The position numbers and the translations under genes were made by a program. A DNA stretch of 64,000 nt from Corynebacterium kroppenstedtii (lineage in GTDB: Bacteria > Actinomycetota > Actinomycetes > Mycobacteriales > Mycobacteriaceae), in contig NZ_CP069792.1 of NCBI RefSeq assembly GCF_016894245.1, positions 1,860,001-1,924,000 of the forward strand. The letters run 5' to 3'. This document shows, one piece after another, positions 39,493-49,467 of this stretch; within the stretch, counting starts at the first letter, position 1, and each line of letters starts with the position of its first letter. The notes below the pieces were generated by a model. It searched no databases. It had not been told where the DNA came from and saw nothing but the letters and a program-made list of their open reading frames with translations.

Positions 39493-39640
39493 GAACAGAA
39501 ACTATACCTAGGCAGAAGCCGTGTAAAAGCACAGAGTCGGAGCAGGATCACTTTCTTGCTCTATCGGGGGGTGCTGCCACCGCTAAGTGATTCGACGTTA
39601 GTTACGTTAAGTAAATAGAGGTGGAACAAGCCAGGTGGGG

Positions 39641-40375
39641 TCATAGCGAACGAAGAACTGTGACAACCTTTCCGAGAATAGTTGCCTCATCACCGGGGAT
39701 CGGGTCAAAGGCGTCGTTGTGGGGCAGTAACCACACTCCGGTTCGGTCCCGGTGAAATTCCTTTACTGTCGCATTTCCATCAATCATGGCGATAACGAAA
39801 TCACCAATTTCAGCCACATTTTGTGATCGCACGACGACGTAATCGCCATCTAAGATGCCGGCGTCTCTCATGGATTCACCGACAACCGACAAGATGTAGA
39901 GGTCTCCTCCGCCAGTAAGTTCTCGGGGAAGAGGAAATTCGTCGGTAACTTCTTGTTCTGCCAGAATTGGCGTACCCGCGGCGATCCGCCCAATCGTCGG
40001 AATAAACACAGGGGTGGGGTGGTTAGACTCAATATCGCTGTCTGCAGTCTCATTCGATGTGGATGGCGTGGACTCTTCATCTGCGTGGCGTAGCGATGAG
40101 GAGTGGGTGGGTTTGGCTGGATCCGCGATCTTCAGCCCCACTGCTCGAGGTTTATTGGGGTCCCGCCGGAGAAATCCTTTACGCTCGAGCTCTTTGAGTT
40201 GGTATGCCACCGATGACGTCGACGTCAGGCCAGCGGCTTGGCCAATTTCTCGAATGCTCGGCGGATAGCCACGCAGCACAATTGCATCATGAATGACGTC
40301 AATGATGCGATGTTGCCGGTCCGTCAATGAACCCATGTCAGGCTTCATTGACTTCCGGGATTTCTTTTCAGGCAT
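39641..40375 (-). CDS. lexA: SOS repressor LexA
   Basis: LexA represses DNA damage genes until RecA filaments provoke its self-cleavage. The winged helix at about 17-75 ([20 protein letters not shown]) is followed by a linker, the cleavage site A133-G134 in RIAAGTPI, and the serine/lysine dyad S168 (VVGESMRD) and K205 (NATVKEF). The linker between about 84 and 125, rich in Ser/Thr/Asp, is longer than in E. coli LexA. 244 residues. It is divergent from the divS-like gene, and candidate SOS half-sites lie in the gap. Confidence 0.96.
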   Translation of the reverse strand: MPEKKSRKSMKPDMGSLTDRQHRIIDVIHDAIVLRGYPPSIREIGQAAGLTSTSSVAYQLKELERKGFLRRDPNKPRAVGLKIADPAKPTHSSSLRHADEESTPSTSNETADSDIESNHPTPVFIPTIGRIAAGTPILAEQEVTDEFPLPRELTGGGDLYILSVVGESMRDAGILDGDYVVVRSQNVAEIGDFVIAMIDGNATVKEFHRDRTGVWLLPHNDAFDPIPGDEATILGKVVTVLRSL

Positions 40376-40579
40376 GGGGCTGGTCTCTCCCAGTTCTAGG
40401 TCTTGAGGTGGTTATGGCTGAATTTTTGGCCGTACTGTACGCCTGGTACGTGATGTTGAGATTAGTTTACATCACCCCACGACACGTGGACGTGCGTTCG
40501 ATGGCGCAGAACACCGCTAGAAAAAGTTGTCGTGAGTACTAAGGGGAATACGTTCTCTCTGAACCTCTAGAGGATGTCC

Positions 40580-40634
40580 AGTGTTCGAATGGAAAAGGCG
40601 TATATAGTGCGTAAATAGGAATTAGTGTTCGAAT
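40580..40634. promoter_or_regulatory. Repeated GTTCGA half-sites in the lexA-divS gap
   Basis: The 11-mer AGTGTTCGAAT occurs twice, at 40580-40590 and 40624-40634, and a third GTTCGA lies near 40707. The second copy, read as AGGAATTAGTGTTCGA (40617-40632), matches nine of twelve fixed positions of the SOS box. The 375-base gap between lexA (40375) and the divS-like start (40751) holds nothing else I can name. Confidence 0.4.
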
Positions 40635-40750
40635 AATGGGCTTCGCTGCGCTTTTGTGTCCTGCCTCCATGATTTTATGGCGATATCCCTCATTGAGGGA
40701 TGAGATGTTCGAGTATTCGTTTATTCGTGACACTGCCGAAAGGATGTCCC

Positions 40751-41116
40751 ATGCCTACGCAAACACCGACCTTGACACGCCGTCATCCAGCTCACCCCAT
40801 CGAACGCCATGTATCGCATAAGAATAGGTATGTAGAGCCTGCCAGCAACCATGGATTAACCCAGAAGAAACGAACTCATCCCAGAGCTCTCCGGGGTGGC
40901 TCAACGATGAGAGCTTATCCGTCTAGGCGGTATGCCCAACCGTGTAGACGGTCAAGTTTTCCTGAGCGACGTAGAATCGCAGCATACAGTGTCGTAATCG
41001 GATTGCTCATGGGCGCGAGCCTGTATTACGCCTGGGAAGAACCGCGGGACGCGGACATGAATCAGGAAACACCCTATAGTCAAACAGTGATCGTCACCCC
41101 TTCTGGCGAGGGTTAA
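40751..41116 (+). CDS. DivS-like SOS cell-division suppressor, putative
   Basis: From ATG 40751 (AAAGGA six bases upstream) this is a 121-residue protein: a basic, polar N-terminus of about 80 residues, one membrane helix (IAAYSVVIGLLMGASLYYAW) and a short acidic C-terminal end. It has no LysM domain. The position between lexA and nrdR, transcribed away from lexA, is that of divS in C. glutamicum and of Rv2719c in M. tuberculosis, both LexA-regulated division inhibitors. Sequence conservation is low, so the name rests on location and architecture. The frame is open upstream to 40700 without a better start. Confidence 0.6.
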   Translation: MPTQTPTLTRRHPAHPIERHVSHKNRYVEPASNHGLTQKKRTHPRALRGGSTMRAYPSRRYAQPCRRSSFPERRRIAAYSVVIGLLMGASLYYAWEEPRDADMNQETPYSQTVIVTPSGEG

Positions 41117-41166
41117 TATACTGGCGGTGTTTTCGGCGTTATCCATGTAGATAGGAGATCATCGTC

Positions 41167-41619
41167 GTGTTTTGCCCGTTTTGTCACCATCCACAGTCTC
41201 GGGTGATTGATTCACGGACCGTGGAAAATGGTTTTGTCACCCGTCGGCGGCGGCAATGTACCAAGTGCCACGGCCGGTTCACTACCGTTGAGAAATCTGT
41301 GTTGTTGGTTGAAAAACGAAACGGCGTGACAGAGGACTTTAGTAAAGACAAGTTAATCCGTGGTGTTCGTCGTGCGTGTCAAGGGCGAAATGTTTCTGAT
41401 GATGCGTTAAAACTCCTTGCCCAAGAAGTAGAAATCGATTTGCGTGCTCAAGGAGGTTCACGGGTTAACTCAAACGACGTAGGACTTGCAGTACTAGAGC
41501 CTCTACGGAAGCTCGACGAAGTCGCTTATATGCGTTTCGCCTCCGTGTACAAGTCCTTTAGCAGCATGGAGGACTTCGAACGAGAGATCGCAGAATTCAA
41601 GGCACGGCGTTCGCAGTAA
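41167..41619 (+). CDS. nrdR: Transcriptional repressor NrdR
   Basis: NrdR represses ribonucleotide reductase genes in response to ATP/dATP. The zinc ribbon has cysteines 3, 6, 31 and 34 (CPFC ... CTKC), followed by the ATP-cone domain from about residue 46 ([18 protein letters not shown]). The 150-residue length is typical. The GTG start at 41167 has AGGAG about nine bases upstream. It converges on hrpA with 30 bases between stops. Confidence 0.96.
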   Translation: MFCPFCHHPQSRVIDSRTVENGFVTRRRRQCTKCHGRFTTVEKSVLLVEKRNGVTEDFSKDKLIRGVRRACQGRNVSDDALKLLAQEVEIDLRAQGGSRVNSNDVGLAVLEPLRKLDEVAYMRFASVYKSFSSMEDFEREIAEFKARRSQ

Positions 41620-41649
41620 GGAATATGCAGCCGTGGTATCGGGCCTGAC

Positions 41650-44600
41650 CTAATGGAGCTTTGTGATGGCTTTATTAATTCTTTGGGGGGACACTTTTTG
41701 CGCGGTGCCTAACCGTTCTGCGAACACTTGGACGCGTAGTTCTTGTAGAGAGAATATGATGGCTCGTGCTTCAGGGGACTTCGCGCGCTGCTGAGGGAGT
41801 CCTTTGAGCTTTGAGCGGAAAGCGCGTTCGAGGTTATTAATCTCTTCCTGGCCGTCCGCGTCTCGGTCAGGGTCACGCTCCATGTTTTCTAGACGTATCT
41901 CAACCGCTTTCATATATCGTTGGAGATGCTTGAGATAGCCGGTGCCATATCGTGTCACCGCATTCGGAGGAAGAAGAATATTCAGCTGACGATTGATGTC
42001 GTCGATAGCTGGCCCATCCCACTTCTTTATTTCTTCAGTCATAGCCTCATAAGCCACGAGCCCCGGTGCCATGGCAACAACCATGCGCCGTGTTGCCGAA
42101 GGGATCGTGTGCGACATCTTTTTTTTCAGTGTTTCAAAGGCGTCGGGAGATCGCTCAATGACACCATGATCCACTAGGGCGTCCTTGATCGCCGCGACTC
42201 GGCAGTCGTTAACCAGTCCGCTCAGGCCCCCGTGGGGATAGTGCTCTACCGCTACTCGCTGCTGTAGAGGTAACCCTTTAACTGCTTGGTTCTCATTAAT
42301 TTTGATGGACTGCACTAATAGAGTGAGTACTGCCGTGAACATCAGGGAATTGGCAATGGACTGAGAGGCGGAGGTCACCACCTCAATTCCCTTCGACGTG
42401 ACCCGGAGCGCTGGATACGCTGTCGTTGGTTGACCATCGATCGTGGTGTGAACGCTCTCGGGGAGAGTCCCGATGCTCTCATCAGTCCATTCCGTATATA
42501 TTTTCCCGAGGTTAGGAACAATCGTCGCGACGTCTTCATCGGAAGTACGAGCTGTTCCGCTCCCGGAATCAGCCTGCGTGCGCGGCACATCGTGAAGTGA
42601 GAGATCGTTGTCAGAGTGATTCTGATAAAGAGCCGAACCGACTTTACTTCGTTTGAATGCGGCAGACATTGCTTGGGTTGCCGCCGAACTTTGCCGCTTC
42701 TTCAACGCTTCAAGATCTCTATCTTGATCGATGACCTTTCCGTGTCTATCGACAGCCTGGAAATTCATCCTCAAATGAAGAGGAAGCTTAGTGACGTCAA
42801 AGTCGGAGGGAGTCATGCCTGAGCCTCCGACTGCTCTGAGAGCGTCTGCAAGCGAGTTAGTCAGTGGCTGCTCGTACGGATGCATGATCTCGATGGCTCG
42901 GCGCGCAAAGTCGGGAGCAGGAACAACGGTGGTTCTCAGTGGCTTCGGAAGGGTGCGGATAAGGGCCGTCACTAGTTCACGCCGTAAACCGGGGACATTC
43001 CAATCGAACCGGTCATCCCATGATAACGATCCAATAATGGGGAGTGGAATCCTCACGCTGACCCCATCGTCGTCTTCCCCGGGTTCGAATTTATACGTCA
43101 GCTCGAGGTCTGCGGAATGAGCTCTCCACCGATCCGGAAAATCGTCCTCGCTAATGGTCTGTGCTTCGGGATGGAGAAGTTTGTCAGGATCGAAATCAAG
43201 CACATGAGGATCTTTTTTCGATTGCTTCTTCCACCAAGAATCGAAGTGACGACCCGTCGTTACTGAGGCCGGTATCCGCGAATCATAGAAGTCGTACAGA
43301 GTGTCGTCGTCGATAAGTAGGTCACGGCGACGCGTCTTTTCCTCAAGTTCTCCGGCAGTGGCTAGCTTTTCGCGATTGAGGTGAAAGAATTCGTGTCGGG
43401 TAACCCAATCACCTTCGACGAGGGCACTGCGAATAAAGATCTCTCTGGCTTCGCGCGGGTTAATGCGGTGGTAGGAGATCGGCCGATCGGTGACAACCGG
43501 TAAACCCCACAGCGTAGACCGTTGATACGCCATCGCTGCAGATCGTTTGCATGACCAGTGGGGTTCTGAATACTGATGGCGCAGCAAATCTGATGCTTGT
43601 TCTTCAATCCAGCGCGGTCGGATTGCGGCAGCATCACGCGCGAACATTCGTGATGTATCGACAATTTCGGCCGCCATCAGCCATTGAGGCTGTTTTTTAT
43701 GCAGCGATGAGCCAGGGAAGATGACGAACCGCGTCCCACGAGTGCCCTGATACTCCTTTTTCACATCGCTCCGCAGACCAACCTGAGAGAGAAGACCCGA
43801 GAGAATAGATCGGTGAAGCCCATCGTAATCGACGGCGAGCATCGGCATATCGGGATGAGTGCTATCAGAGTGGGAATTCGTCTTTTTACCCGAATGCGAG
43901 CGCTTATTCGTGAACTGCGGTCCACTGTGCTTCTGACTAGTGGTTTTGGCGTACCCCCGCGACGGTAGCGTCGTCGATTCGTCGCTGCTGCTGGGTATGA
44001 CAGGATTAAGGCGGTTCTGATCCCACGACCACGACAAGTCTTCAGTGACTCGGCGTAGTTGTCGAACGAAGTCCATCCATTCCCGGATCCGCATGTAGTG
44101 GAGATATTCTGCACGACATCGCTTGCGGAACGCATTGCCCGATAGCTGATTTTTGATGGTCGTTAGATATGCCCATAGGCGGAGGTAAGACATAAAGTCG
44201 CTCTCCGTGTCCTTGAACCGCGCGTGAGCCTGATCCGACTGGGGCTCATGGTCGGTCGGGCGCTCGCGTACATCTTGAATCGATAATGCGGCGATCACGA
44301 CCGAAGTGGCTTCCACGACATCACGGTGATGAGCTTCAACCAGCATTCGAGCTAGTCGGGGATCGACAGGAATACGGGAGATTTCACGACCAATGGGGGA
44401 CAGCACCGGGGAGCCATCACGCTCACCTTCACCTAAAGCGCCGAGTTCATGGAGCACCATCATGCCATCACGAATAGCTCGCGGTTCAGGCGGATCAAGG
44501 AAAGGGAACTCATTGATATCGCCCAGCTGCAGGGAGGCCATCGTGATGATCACACTGGCGAGATTGGTGCGCAAAACCTCGGGGTCGGTGAATTCTGGCC

Positions 44601-45933
44601 TCGAGTTGAAGTCTTCTTCGGAATACAGTCGTATAGCAATGCCCTTCGCTATACGCCCGGAACGGCCTGATCGCTGATTCGCGCTCGCCTGACTAATGGG
44701 TTCAATAGGTAACCGTTGGACCTTCGTCCGGGTTGAGTAGCGGGAAATACGTGCCGTTCCGGTATCGACAACATAGTGAATCCCAGGAACGGTTAACGAC
44801 GTCTCAGCGATATTGGTGGCAAGTACTATCCGACGGCTACGATGCGAGCTGAAGACGCGGTGCTGTTCCGCGTTGGATAAGCGCCCGAAGAGCGGAGTGA
44901 CCTCAACTCCAGGCCATTTCTTGGCCTCAATGGCGTCATGGGCTTCGCGGATATCGCGTTCACTAGGGAAGAAACACAGAATATCCCCAGGCCCGGCAGC
45001 CATGAGCTCCTCACATGCTTCACACACAGCCTCCTGCGGATCTTTCTCAACCCGCTTGACAGAACCGTCCTTGCGTTCGCGTTCGATATACGGGGGTCTA
45101 TATCGGATTTCAACAGGGTAGGTTCGTCCCGACACCTCGATTATTGGCGCCGGATTTCCCTCCGCATCCGCGAAGTGACGTGCGAATTTTTCAGGGTCGA
45201 TCGTCGCGGAGGTGATAATGACCTTAAGGTCTGGGCGTCGCGGTAATAGCCGCTTGATATAGCCCAAAATGAAATCAATATTGAGGCTTCGTTCGTGAGC
45301 CTCGTCAATAATGATCGTGTCATAAGCTCGCAAAAGGCGGTCACGTTGCATTTCTGCTAGGAGAATGCCGTCTGTCATGAGCTTGATGGCTGTTGAGGGG
45401 CCAACACGGTCATCAAAACGAATAGCGTACCCAACGCTCTGACCGATATCTTGGCCGGTCTCACTGGCGATTCGTTCGGCTACCGTACGCGCAGCTAACC
45501 GTCTCGGCTGGGTATGCCCGATCATGCCCTTCCGGCCACGCCCTAAGGCTAAACAAATCTTGGGTATCTGTGTTGTTTTCCCGGACCCGGTTTCACCAGC
45601 GACGATAGTGACCTGGTGCGTTCGAATGGACTCTGCAATGTCGTCGACTCGCTGAGATACGGGGAGATCACGGGGATAGCTGATAGTCGGGAGCGTTGCG
45701 ATTTTTGCGGCGAATTGGGTCCGGGCCGCTGCTAAGTCACGAGCGATGGCGTGCCGTGCGTGGTCAGATCGAGCTTTTTTGAGACGTCGACGAAATCGGT
45801 GCTCATCAGCTGCACTAACCTCGCTCAGTTGTGCATAGAGTTCTTTGCGAGAAGGCGCTTCGGAGGTGGCGTCGGGTGTCGACGGGTTTTTCGTCTGGGC
45901 ATCGGTTGTGTGGCGGTTGGATTTGTTCGTCAT
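41650..45933 (-). CDS. hrpA: ATP-dependent RNA helicase HrpA (DEAH box)
   Basis: This 1427-residue protein has the DEAH helicase core: motif I GETGSGKT at 113-120, motif II DEAH near 214, SATI (motif III) and QRSGRSGR (motif VI), then the helicase-associated and OB-fold domains and the long DUF3418-type C-terminal region seen in HrpA. In E. coli HrpA acts on mRNA and stalled ribosomes. A Ser/His-rich linker near residues 635-690 is unusual. ATG 45933 has AGGGAAG close upstream. The location next to nrdR is conserved in corynebacteria. Confidence 0.95.
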   Translation of the reverse strand: MTNKSNRHTTDAQTKNPSTPDATSEAPSRKELYAQLSEVSAADEHRFRRRLKKARSDHARHAIARDLAAARTQFAAKIATLPTISYPRDLPVSQRVDDIAESIRTHQVTIVAGETGSGKTTQIPKICLALGRGRKGMIGHTQPRRLAARTVAERIASETGQDIGQSVGYAIRFDDRVGPSTAIKLMTDGILLAEMQRDRLLRAYDTIIIDEAHERSLNIDFILGYIKRLLPRRPDLKVIITSATIDPEKFARHFADAEGNPAPIIEVSGRTYPVEIRYRPPYIERERKDGSVKRVEKDPQEAVCEACEELMAAGPGDILCFFPSERDIREAHDAIEAKKWPGVEVTPLFGRLSNAEQHRVFSSHRSRRIVLATNIAETSLTVPGIHYVVDTGTARISRYSTRTKVQRLPIEPISQASANQRSGRSGRIAKGIAIRLYSEEDFNSRPEFTDPEVLRTNLASVIITMASLQLGDINEFPFLDPPEPRAIRDGMMVLHELGALGEGERDGSPVLSPIGREISRIPVDPRLARMLVEAHHRDVVEATSVVIAALSIQDVRERPTDHEPQSDQAHARFKDTESDFMSYLRLWAYLTTIKNQLSGNAFRKRCRAEYLHYMRIREWMDFVRQLRRVTEDLSWSWDQNRLNPVIPSSSDESTTLPSRGYAKTTSQKHSGPQFTNKRSHSGKKTNSHSDSTHPDMPMLAVDYDGLHRSILSGLLSQVGLRSDVKKEYQGTRGTRFVIFPGSSLHKKQPQWLMAAEIVDTSRMFARDAAAIRPRWIEEQASDLLRHQYSEPHWSCKRSAAMAYQRSTLWGLPVVTDRPISYHRINPREAREIFIRSALVEGDWVTRHEFFHLNREKLATAGELEEKTRRRDLLIDDDTLYDFYDSRIPASVTTGRHFDSWWKKQSKKDPHVLDFDPDKLLHPEAQTISEDDFPDRWRAHSADLELTYKFEPGEDDDGVSVRIPLPIIGSLSWDDRFDWNVPGLRRELVTALIRTLPKPLRTTVVPAPDFARRAIEIMHPYEQPLTNSLADALRAVGGSGMTPSDFDVTKLPLHLRMNFQAVDRHGKVIDQDRDLEALKKRQSSAATQAMSAAFKRSKVGSALYQNHSDNDLSLHDVPRTQADSGSGTARTSDEDVATIVPNLGKIYTEWTDESIGTLPESVHTTIDGQPTTAYPALRVTSKGIEVVTSASQSIANSLMFTAVLTLLVQSIKINENQAVKGLPLQQRVAVEHYPHGGLSGLVNDCRVAAIKDALVDHGVIERSPDAFETLKKKMSHTIPSATRRMVVAMAPGLVAYEAMTEEIKKWDGPAIDDINRQLNILLPPNAVTRYGTGYLKHLQRYMKAVEIRLENMERDPDRDADGQEEINNLERAFRSKLKGLPQQRAKSPEARAIIFSLQELRVQVFAERLGTAQKVSPQRINKAITKLH

Positions 45934-46097
45934 GACTTCCCTCAGTCTACCTGGATGACGACCCTAGCTTCCGCAGTCGGCTGCTGGTGCAATCACGACC
46001 AAGGAAAACAGTACGACTCGCGAAGTACGAGTGGATAAAGCGTGTTTCCGCCGACAGGCCCTGGCCGACATTACCGACGCGTTTAAGCATTCGGTAA

Positions 46098-47867
46098 TTA
46101 AGAACGGCGTCGGCCAACGATATGGTCTGCAAGGAGAGTCGTCGATAGCCCGACCAAAATGAGCGCACATGTCGGAGAAAGGACAAACCATAGGGCTCGA
46201 TCGGCATATGGGGCAGCTTCGCTGAGCATCGTACCCCACTGAGGAGAATCGTGGCCGGCGCCGATCCCAAGAAACGCTAGTCCGGCGAGAGCCAAAATAT
46301 TGTGCCCTAGACGGGTTGCGCCGTGGCGAAGCGCGGCGGGCACGACGAAGGGGATCGTGTGGACAACAAGCAATCTCCACCGTCCGGCGCCACTATCTCG
46401 AGCCCATTCGTAGTGACCTTGATGTCGGATATCTAGGGCTAACGCGCTGCAATGTGCTGCGATCGGAATCCAACCGACAGCCATGACGGCGACGGCTGCA
46501 GTCCATACAGATGTGCCAAACACGGAGGCAATAACCAGTCCGATAAAAACAGCGGGGAGAGCGTTTAACGTATCACCGAGGACGCGTGCCCAGTCCCCAC
46601 TGAGGCCAATAATGACCCCGATGGCTACGCATACTGCGGTCGTAATAAGAGCGATTCCGACGGTGGGTATTGCTCCGTCAGCCATTCTGGCCAGTACATC
46701 CCGTCCCACTTGATCGGTGCCCAGCGGATGCGTAAACGAGGGAGCCTCCAAGCGGGCTGTGGGCGTGATGGCCGAGGACCGAAAGCTGCCGAGGAGGAGA
46801 GCGAATACTAGGGGGATGATGGCCAATAGTGGTGGCGTCCATCCGACGTCGATATGTGTGTGCCCATGGGAGAGTCCGGCGTCGTGGGATTGAGCAACTG
46901 GACGCATCATGAAGTAATGGATGCATCGAGATAGGAATCCGCACGCTACGCCGATGAAGAGCACTACGGTCAGTAGTGCTTGCATGACGGGTACGTCTTG
47001 ATGGGTTGCCGCTTGAACAGCGATCCTTCCGATTCCAGGAATGGAAAAAATGTTTTCCACGAGGGCCGTTGACGCTAAAGTGCCAGCGAAAAAGAGGAAG
47101 ATTTGTGGCGTTAAAGTTGCAAAACCCCGTCGGATGAGGCTTCTGCGAACTCGGTAACCGGGGATCCCGTTAACCAACCAGGTCCGGACCCAGGGCTCGT
47201 TAGCTGCTGTGTCCACGGCGATAAGCAGAATGCGTGAGAGCATTCCTGAAATGGGGATGGTTAGGGATATGACCGGAAGAATTGCGTAGCTCAGGCCATC
47301 CCATCCGGTAGCGGGTAAGTATCCCAGCTGAATGGCAATGAAGCTAATGAGCAGACTGGCAAGGACGAATTCAGGGACGGATGATAAAACCGCGCTTGAT
47401 AATAAACCTGCGTGGGATCTGCGTCCCTGGGAGTAGGCGTAAACCCGTGGCCAGATCAGAGCGCAGGCGATCATGGTGCCTAGTAGAGTGGCTGTTCCTG
47501 CTAAGAAGACGGATGGCCCGAATCCTGCCAACACAGTGTGCCATGCAGAATTAGATGGATTTACCCATGAGACACCGAAATCGAGATGGATGAAACCGAT
47601 AAAGAAACGCTGAACACCCTCGAGGGGGTTCGACGGTAAATCTAGTTCATTCCGGATATTTTCTATGACTTCCGGATCTGGAGTTCGCTCCGATTCACGT
47701 GCTCGAAAGACAGACACTGCAATATCGCGCCCGGAAAGCCACGGGAGGACTGCAGCAAACAACAGTCCTCCCAGCACTATGAGGATAGTTGTTCCTGTGA
47801 GGCCCAGGATGGAACGGTACGAGTGTGTAGCACGGTGTCGTGGTCGTGAAGACATGATGAGGGGCAC
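46098..47867 (-). CDS. Fused two-domain permease of a peptide/nickel-type ABC importer
   Basis: This 589-residue membrane protein joins DppB-like and DppC-like permeases in one chain. The first half has the LEGVQRFFIGFIHLDFGVSW region and EAA loop EPWVRTWLVNGIPGYRVRRS; the second half starts around residue 335 and has HPLGTDQVGRDVLARM, which is the DppC hallmark, and the loop YEWARDSGAGRWRLLVVHTI. These are separate genes in most systems. GTG 47867 is given; ATG 47855 is an alternative. It is the last gene of a five-gene minus-strand operon. Substrate could be a peptide, nickel or a metal-chelator complex. Confidence 0.87.
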   Translation of the reverse strand: MPLIMSSRPRHRATHSYRSILGLTGTTILIVLGGLLFAAVLPWLSGRDIAVSVFRARESERTPDPEVIENIRNELDLPSNPLEGVQRFFIGFIHLDFGVSWVNPSNSAWHTVLAGFGPSVFLAGTATLLGTMIACALIWPRVYAYSQGRRSHAGLLSSAVLSSVPEFVLASLLISFIAIQLGYLPATGWDGLSYAILPVISLTIPISGMLSRILLIAVDTAANEPWVRTWLVNGIPGYRVRRSLIRRGFATLTPQIFLFFAGTLASTALVENIFSIPGIGRIAVQAATHQDVPVMQALLTVVLFIGVACGFLSRCIHYFMMRPVAQSHDAGLSHGHTHIDVGWTPPLLAIIPLVFALLLGSFRSSAITPTARLEAPSFTHPLGTDQVGRDVLARMADGAIPTVGIALITTAVCVAIGVIIGLSGDWARVLGDTLNALPAVFIGLVIASVFGTSVWTAAVAVMAVGWIPIAAHCSALALDIRHQGHYEWARDSGAGRWRLLVVHTIPFVVPAALRHGATRLGHNILALAGLAFLGIGAGHDSPQWGTMLSEAAPYADRALWFVLSPTCALILVGLSTTLLADHIVGRRRS

Positions 47868-47919
47868 TTAGCGGATCCGTAGAAATGACAACAGAAATTG
47901 GAGTGGGTGCGCCGATGGG

Positions 47920-49467
47920 CTAGTCACGCTGACTGTGAGCGGTGAGCAATTGCCGCTCAAATGAATCCACGCTGACGTCTTTCATCCCCTTCATCGCGAT
48001 GTAACCGCGCGGGTAGGCGATGGGGATAACCGCATTGTCTGCAACGATGCGCGCGCCCGCTTCAGCTGCGCGTGTGCGTCGTTCACTGAGATCAGACGTT
48101 GCATCTGCCCGCGAGATTTGTGCTTCAATCTCCGGATCACACAGCTGTGACAAGTTGTATGTGCCATCACACGTGTAGTCGGATTGCAGGTAAGAGACAG
48201 GATCAGCTGCACCGATGAGGTAATTACGACTCCCAATAACAGCATCAAACTGGCCGTCAAGGAGGCTACTTTCGAGTGAATCGTAATCTTTCGTGGTTAC
48301 ATCTACGACGAATCCCGCATGTCGAAGTTGGTCAGCAACAATAGATGCGACTTCTGGTAGCTCGCCACGTTCTGTCCATGTGGCAAGCTTTATCTTTTGC
48401 TGTGACGGTTGCGTAGCAGGAACAGTGCTTGTGGATGCATCATCCGGGGTACGTGCCCATTCTTCAGCCGGATTGAACAGGTGATCGGTTGCTGCATCCG
48501 CTTTTCCCTCAAACACGGAGTCCGTGATGGCTTTGCTGTTGATAGCTTCACGCGCCGCTGCTCGTAAACCAGGGTCGGTGAATGCGCCCTTCTTCGTATT
48601 GAGGTGGAGGAGGACCGCACGGGGAAGTGGCGTTGATTTTAAGTCGCCTGCCGAATTTTCAATTTCTGAAACTTGGGAGGTGGGGATAGCCGTGGCAAGC
48701 TGTACTTCGCCTGAACGAAAAGCGGCCGTACGGGCACTCGCATCGGTCATGAACTTGACGGTTATTGAATTGAGCTTCGGCTTTCCGCCCCAATAATCGC
48801 CATTTGCCTTCAAATCCGCCTGGGTCGAGCTAGCTTTTTTGTCGAGCGAAAATGGTCCAGTTCCGTGTTTCACCAAGTCTGGTGCGTGATCCTCAGAGGC
48901 TCCCTTTTTTGCTTCCGTATCCTTATCATCGTTGCTCCCCCCGTCTTTCTTGTTTTCGTCGTTAAAAGCATCAGGTGACAGAATCATTGTTCCGGGGTCG
49001 GCGAATCGCTGAACCAGGACAGGGTCGTCTTTTTCCGATGTCACCACCAGGGTGTGGTCGTCGGAGGCTTCAAAAGTAAGGTTGGCTTTTCCTAGGGCTT
49101 TCGGTCGGTTGGTGGCGTTCCACGCGTGGGTGAGGCTCGTGACCGCAGCGTGGGAAGTCAGTGGCTTTCCATCATGGAACTTAGCGCTGCGGAGGTGAAA
49201 GGTCACCGACCGTGGGGAATCGTTCGACCACGATTCGGCCAATGAAGGCATAATATCGCCATTGCTTCCCATCGTGACCAGCGTTTCTCCGACTCCCATC
49301 CGGCTCGCCAGAACAGCGTCGTCGGAATAGGGCGACATACTTGCCACGGGGGCAAAGGCTAACCCGACGGTTGCCCCGTCGCTACCAGTTGAGTCCGAAT
49401 TAGTGAAGCACCCGGTAAGTACAGTTGCGACCACAGGAATGGCAAGTAATAGCGACAGTCGTTTCAT
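47920..49467 (-). CDS. Peptide/nickel-type ABC solute-binding lipoprotein
   Basis: This 515-residue lipoprotein is the receptor of the importer (SBP family 5). The lipobox VLTGC gives the lipidated C20, after a hydrophobic segment starting at residue 4. Family blocks include LAESWSNDSPRSVTFHLRS, the SALT-type ITVKFMTDASARTAAF region and PVSYLQSDYTC. A Lys/Asp/Gly-rich insert near residues 172-200 is not typical of the family and may be a surface loop. Its start overlaps the MFS gene stop by 4 bases (ATGA). Confidence 0.9.
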   Translation of the reverse strand: MKRLSLLLAIPVVATVLTGCFTNSDSTGSDGATVGLAFAPVASMSPYSDDAVLASRMGVGETLVTMGSNGDIMPSLAESWSNDSPRSVTFHLRSAKFHDGKPLTSHAAVTSLTHAWNATNRPKALGKANLTFEASDDHTLVVTSEKDDPVLVQRFADPGTMILSPDAFNDENKKDGGSNDDKDTEAKKGASEDHAPDLVKHGTGPFSLDKKASSTQADLKANGDYWGGKPKLNSITVKFMTDASARTAAFRSGEVQLATAIPTSQVSEIENSAGDLKSTPLPRAVLLHLNTKKGAFTDPGLRAAAREAINSKAITDSVFEGKADAATDHLFNPAEEWARTPDDASTSTVPATQPSQQKIKLATWTERGELPEVASIVADQLRHAGFVVDVTTKDYDSLESSLLDGQFDAVIGSRNYLIGAADPVSYLQSDYTCDGTYNLSQLCDPEIEAQISRADATSDLSERRTRAAEAGARIVADNAVIPIAYPRGYIAMKGMKDVSVDSFERQLLTAHSQRD

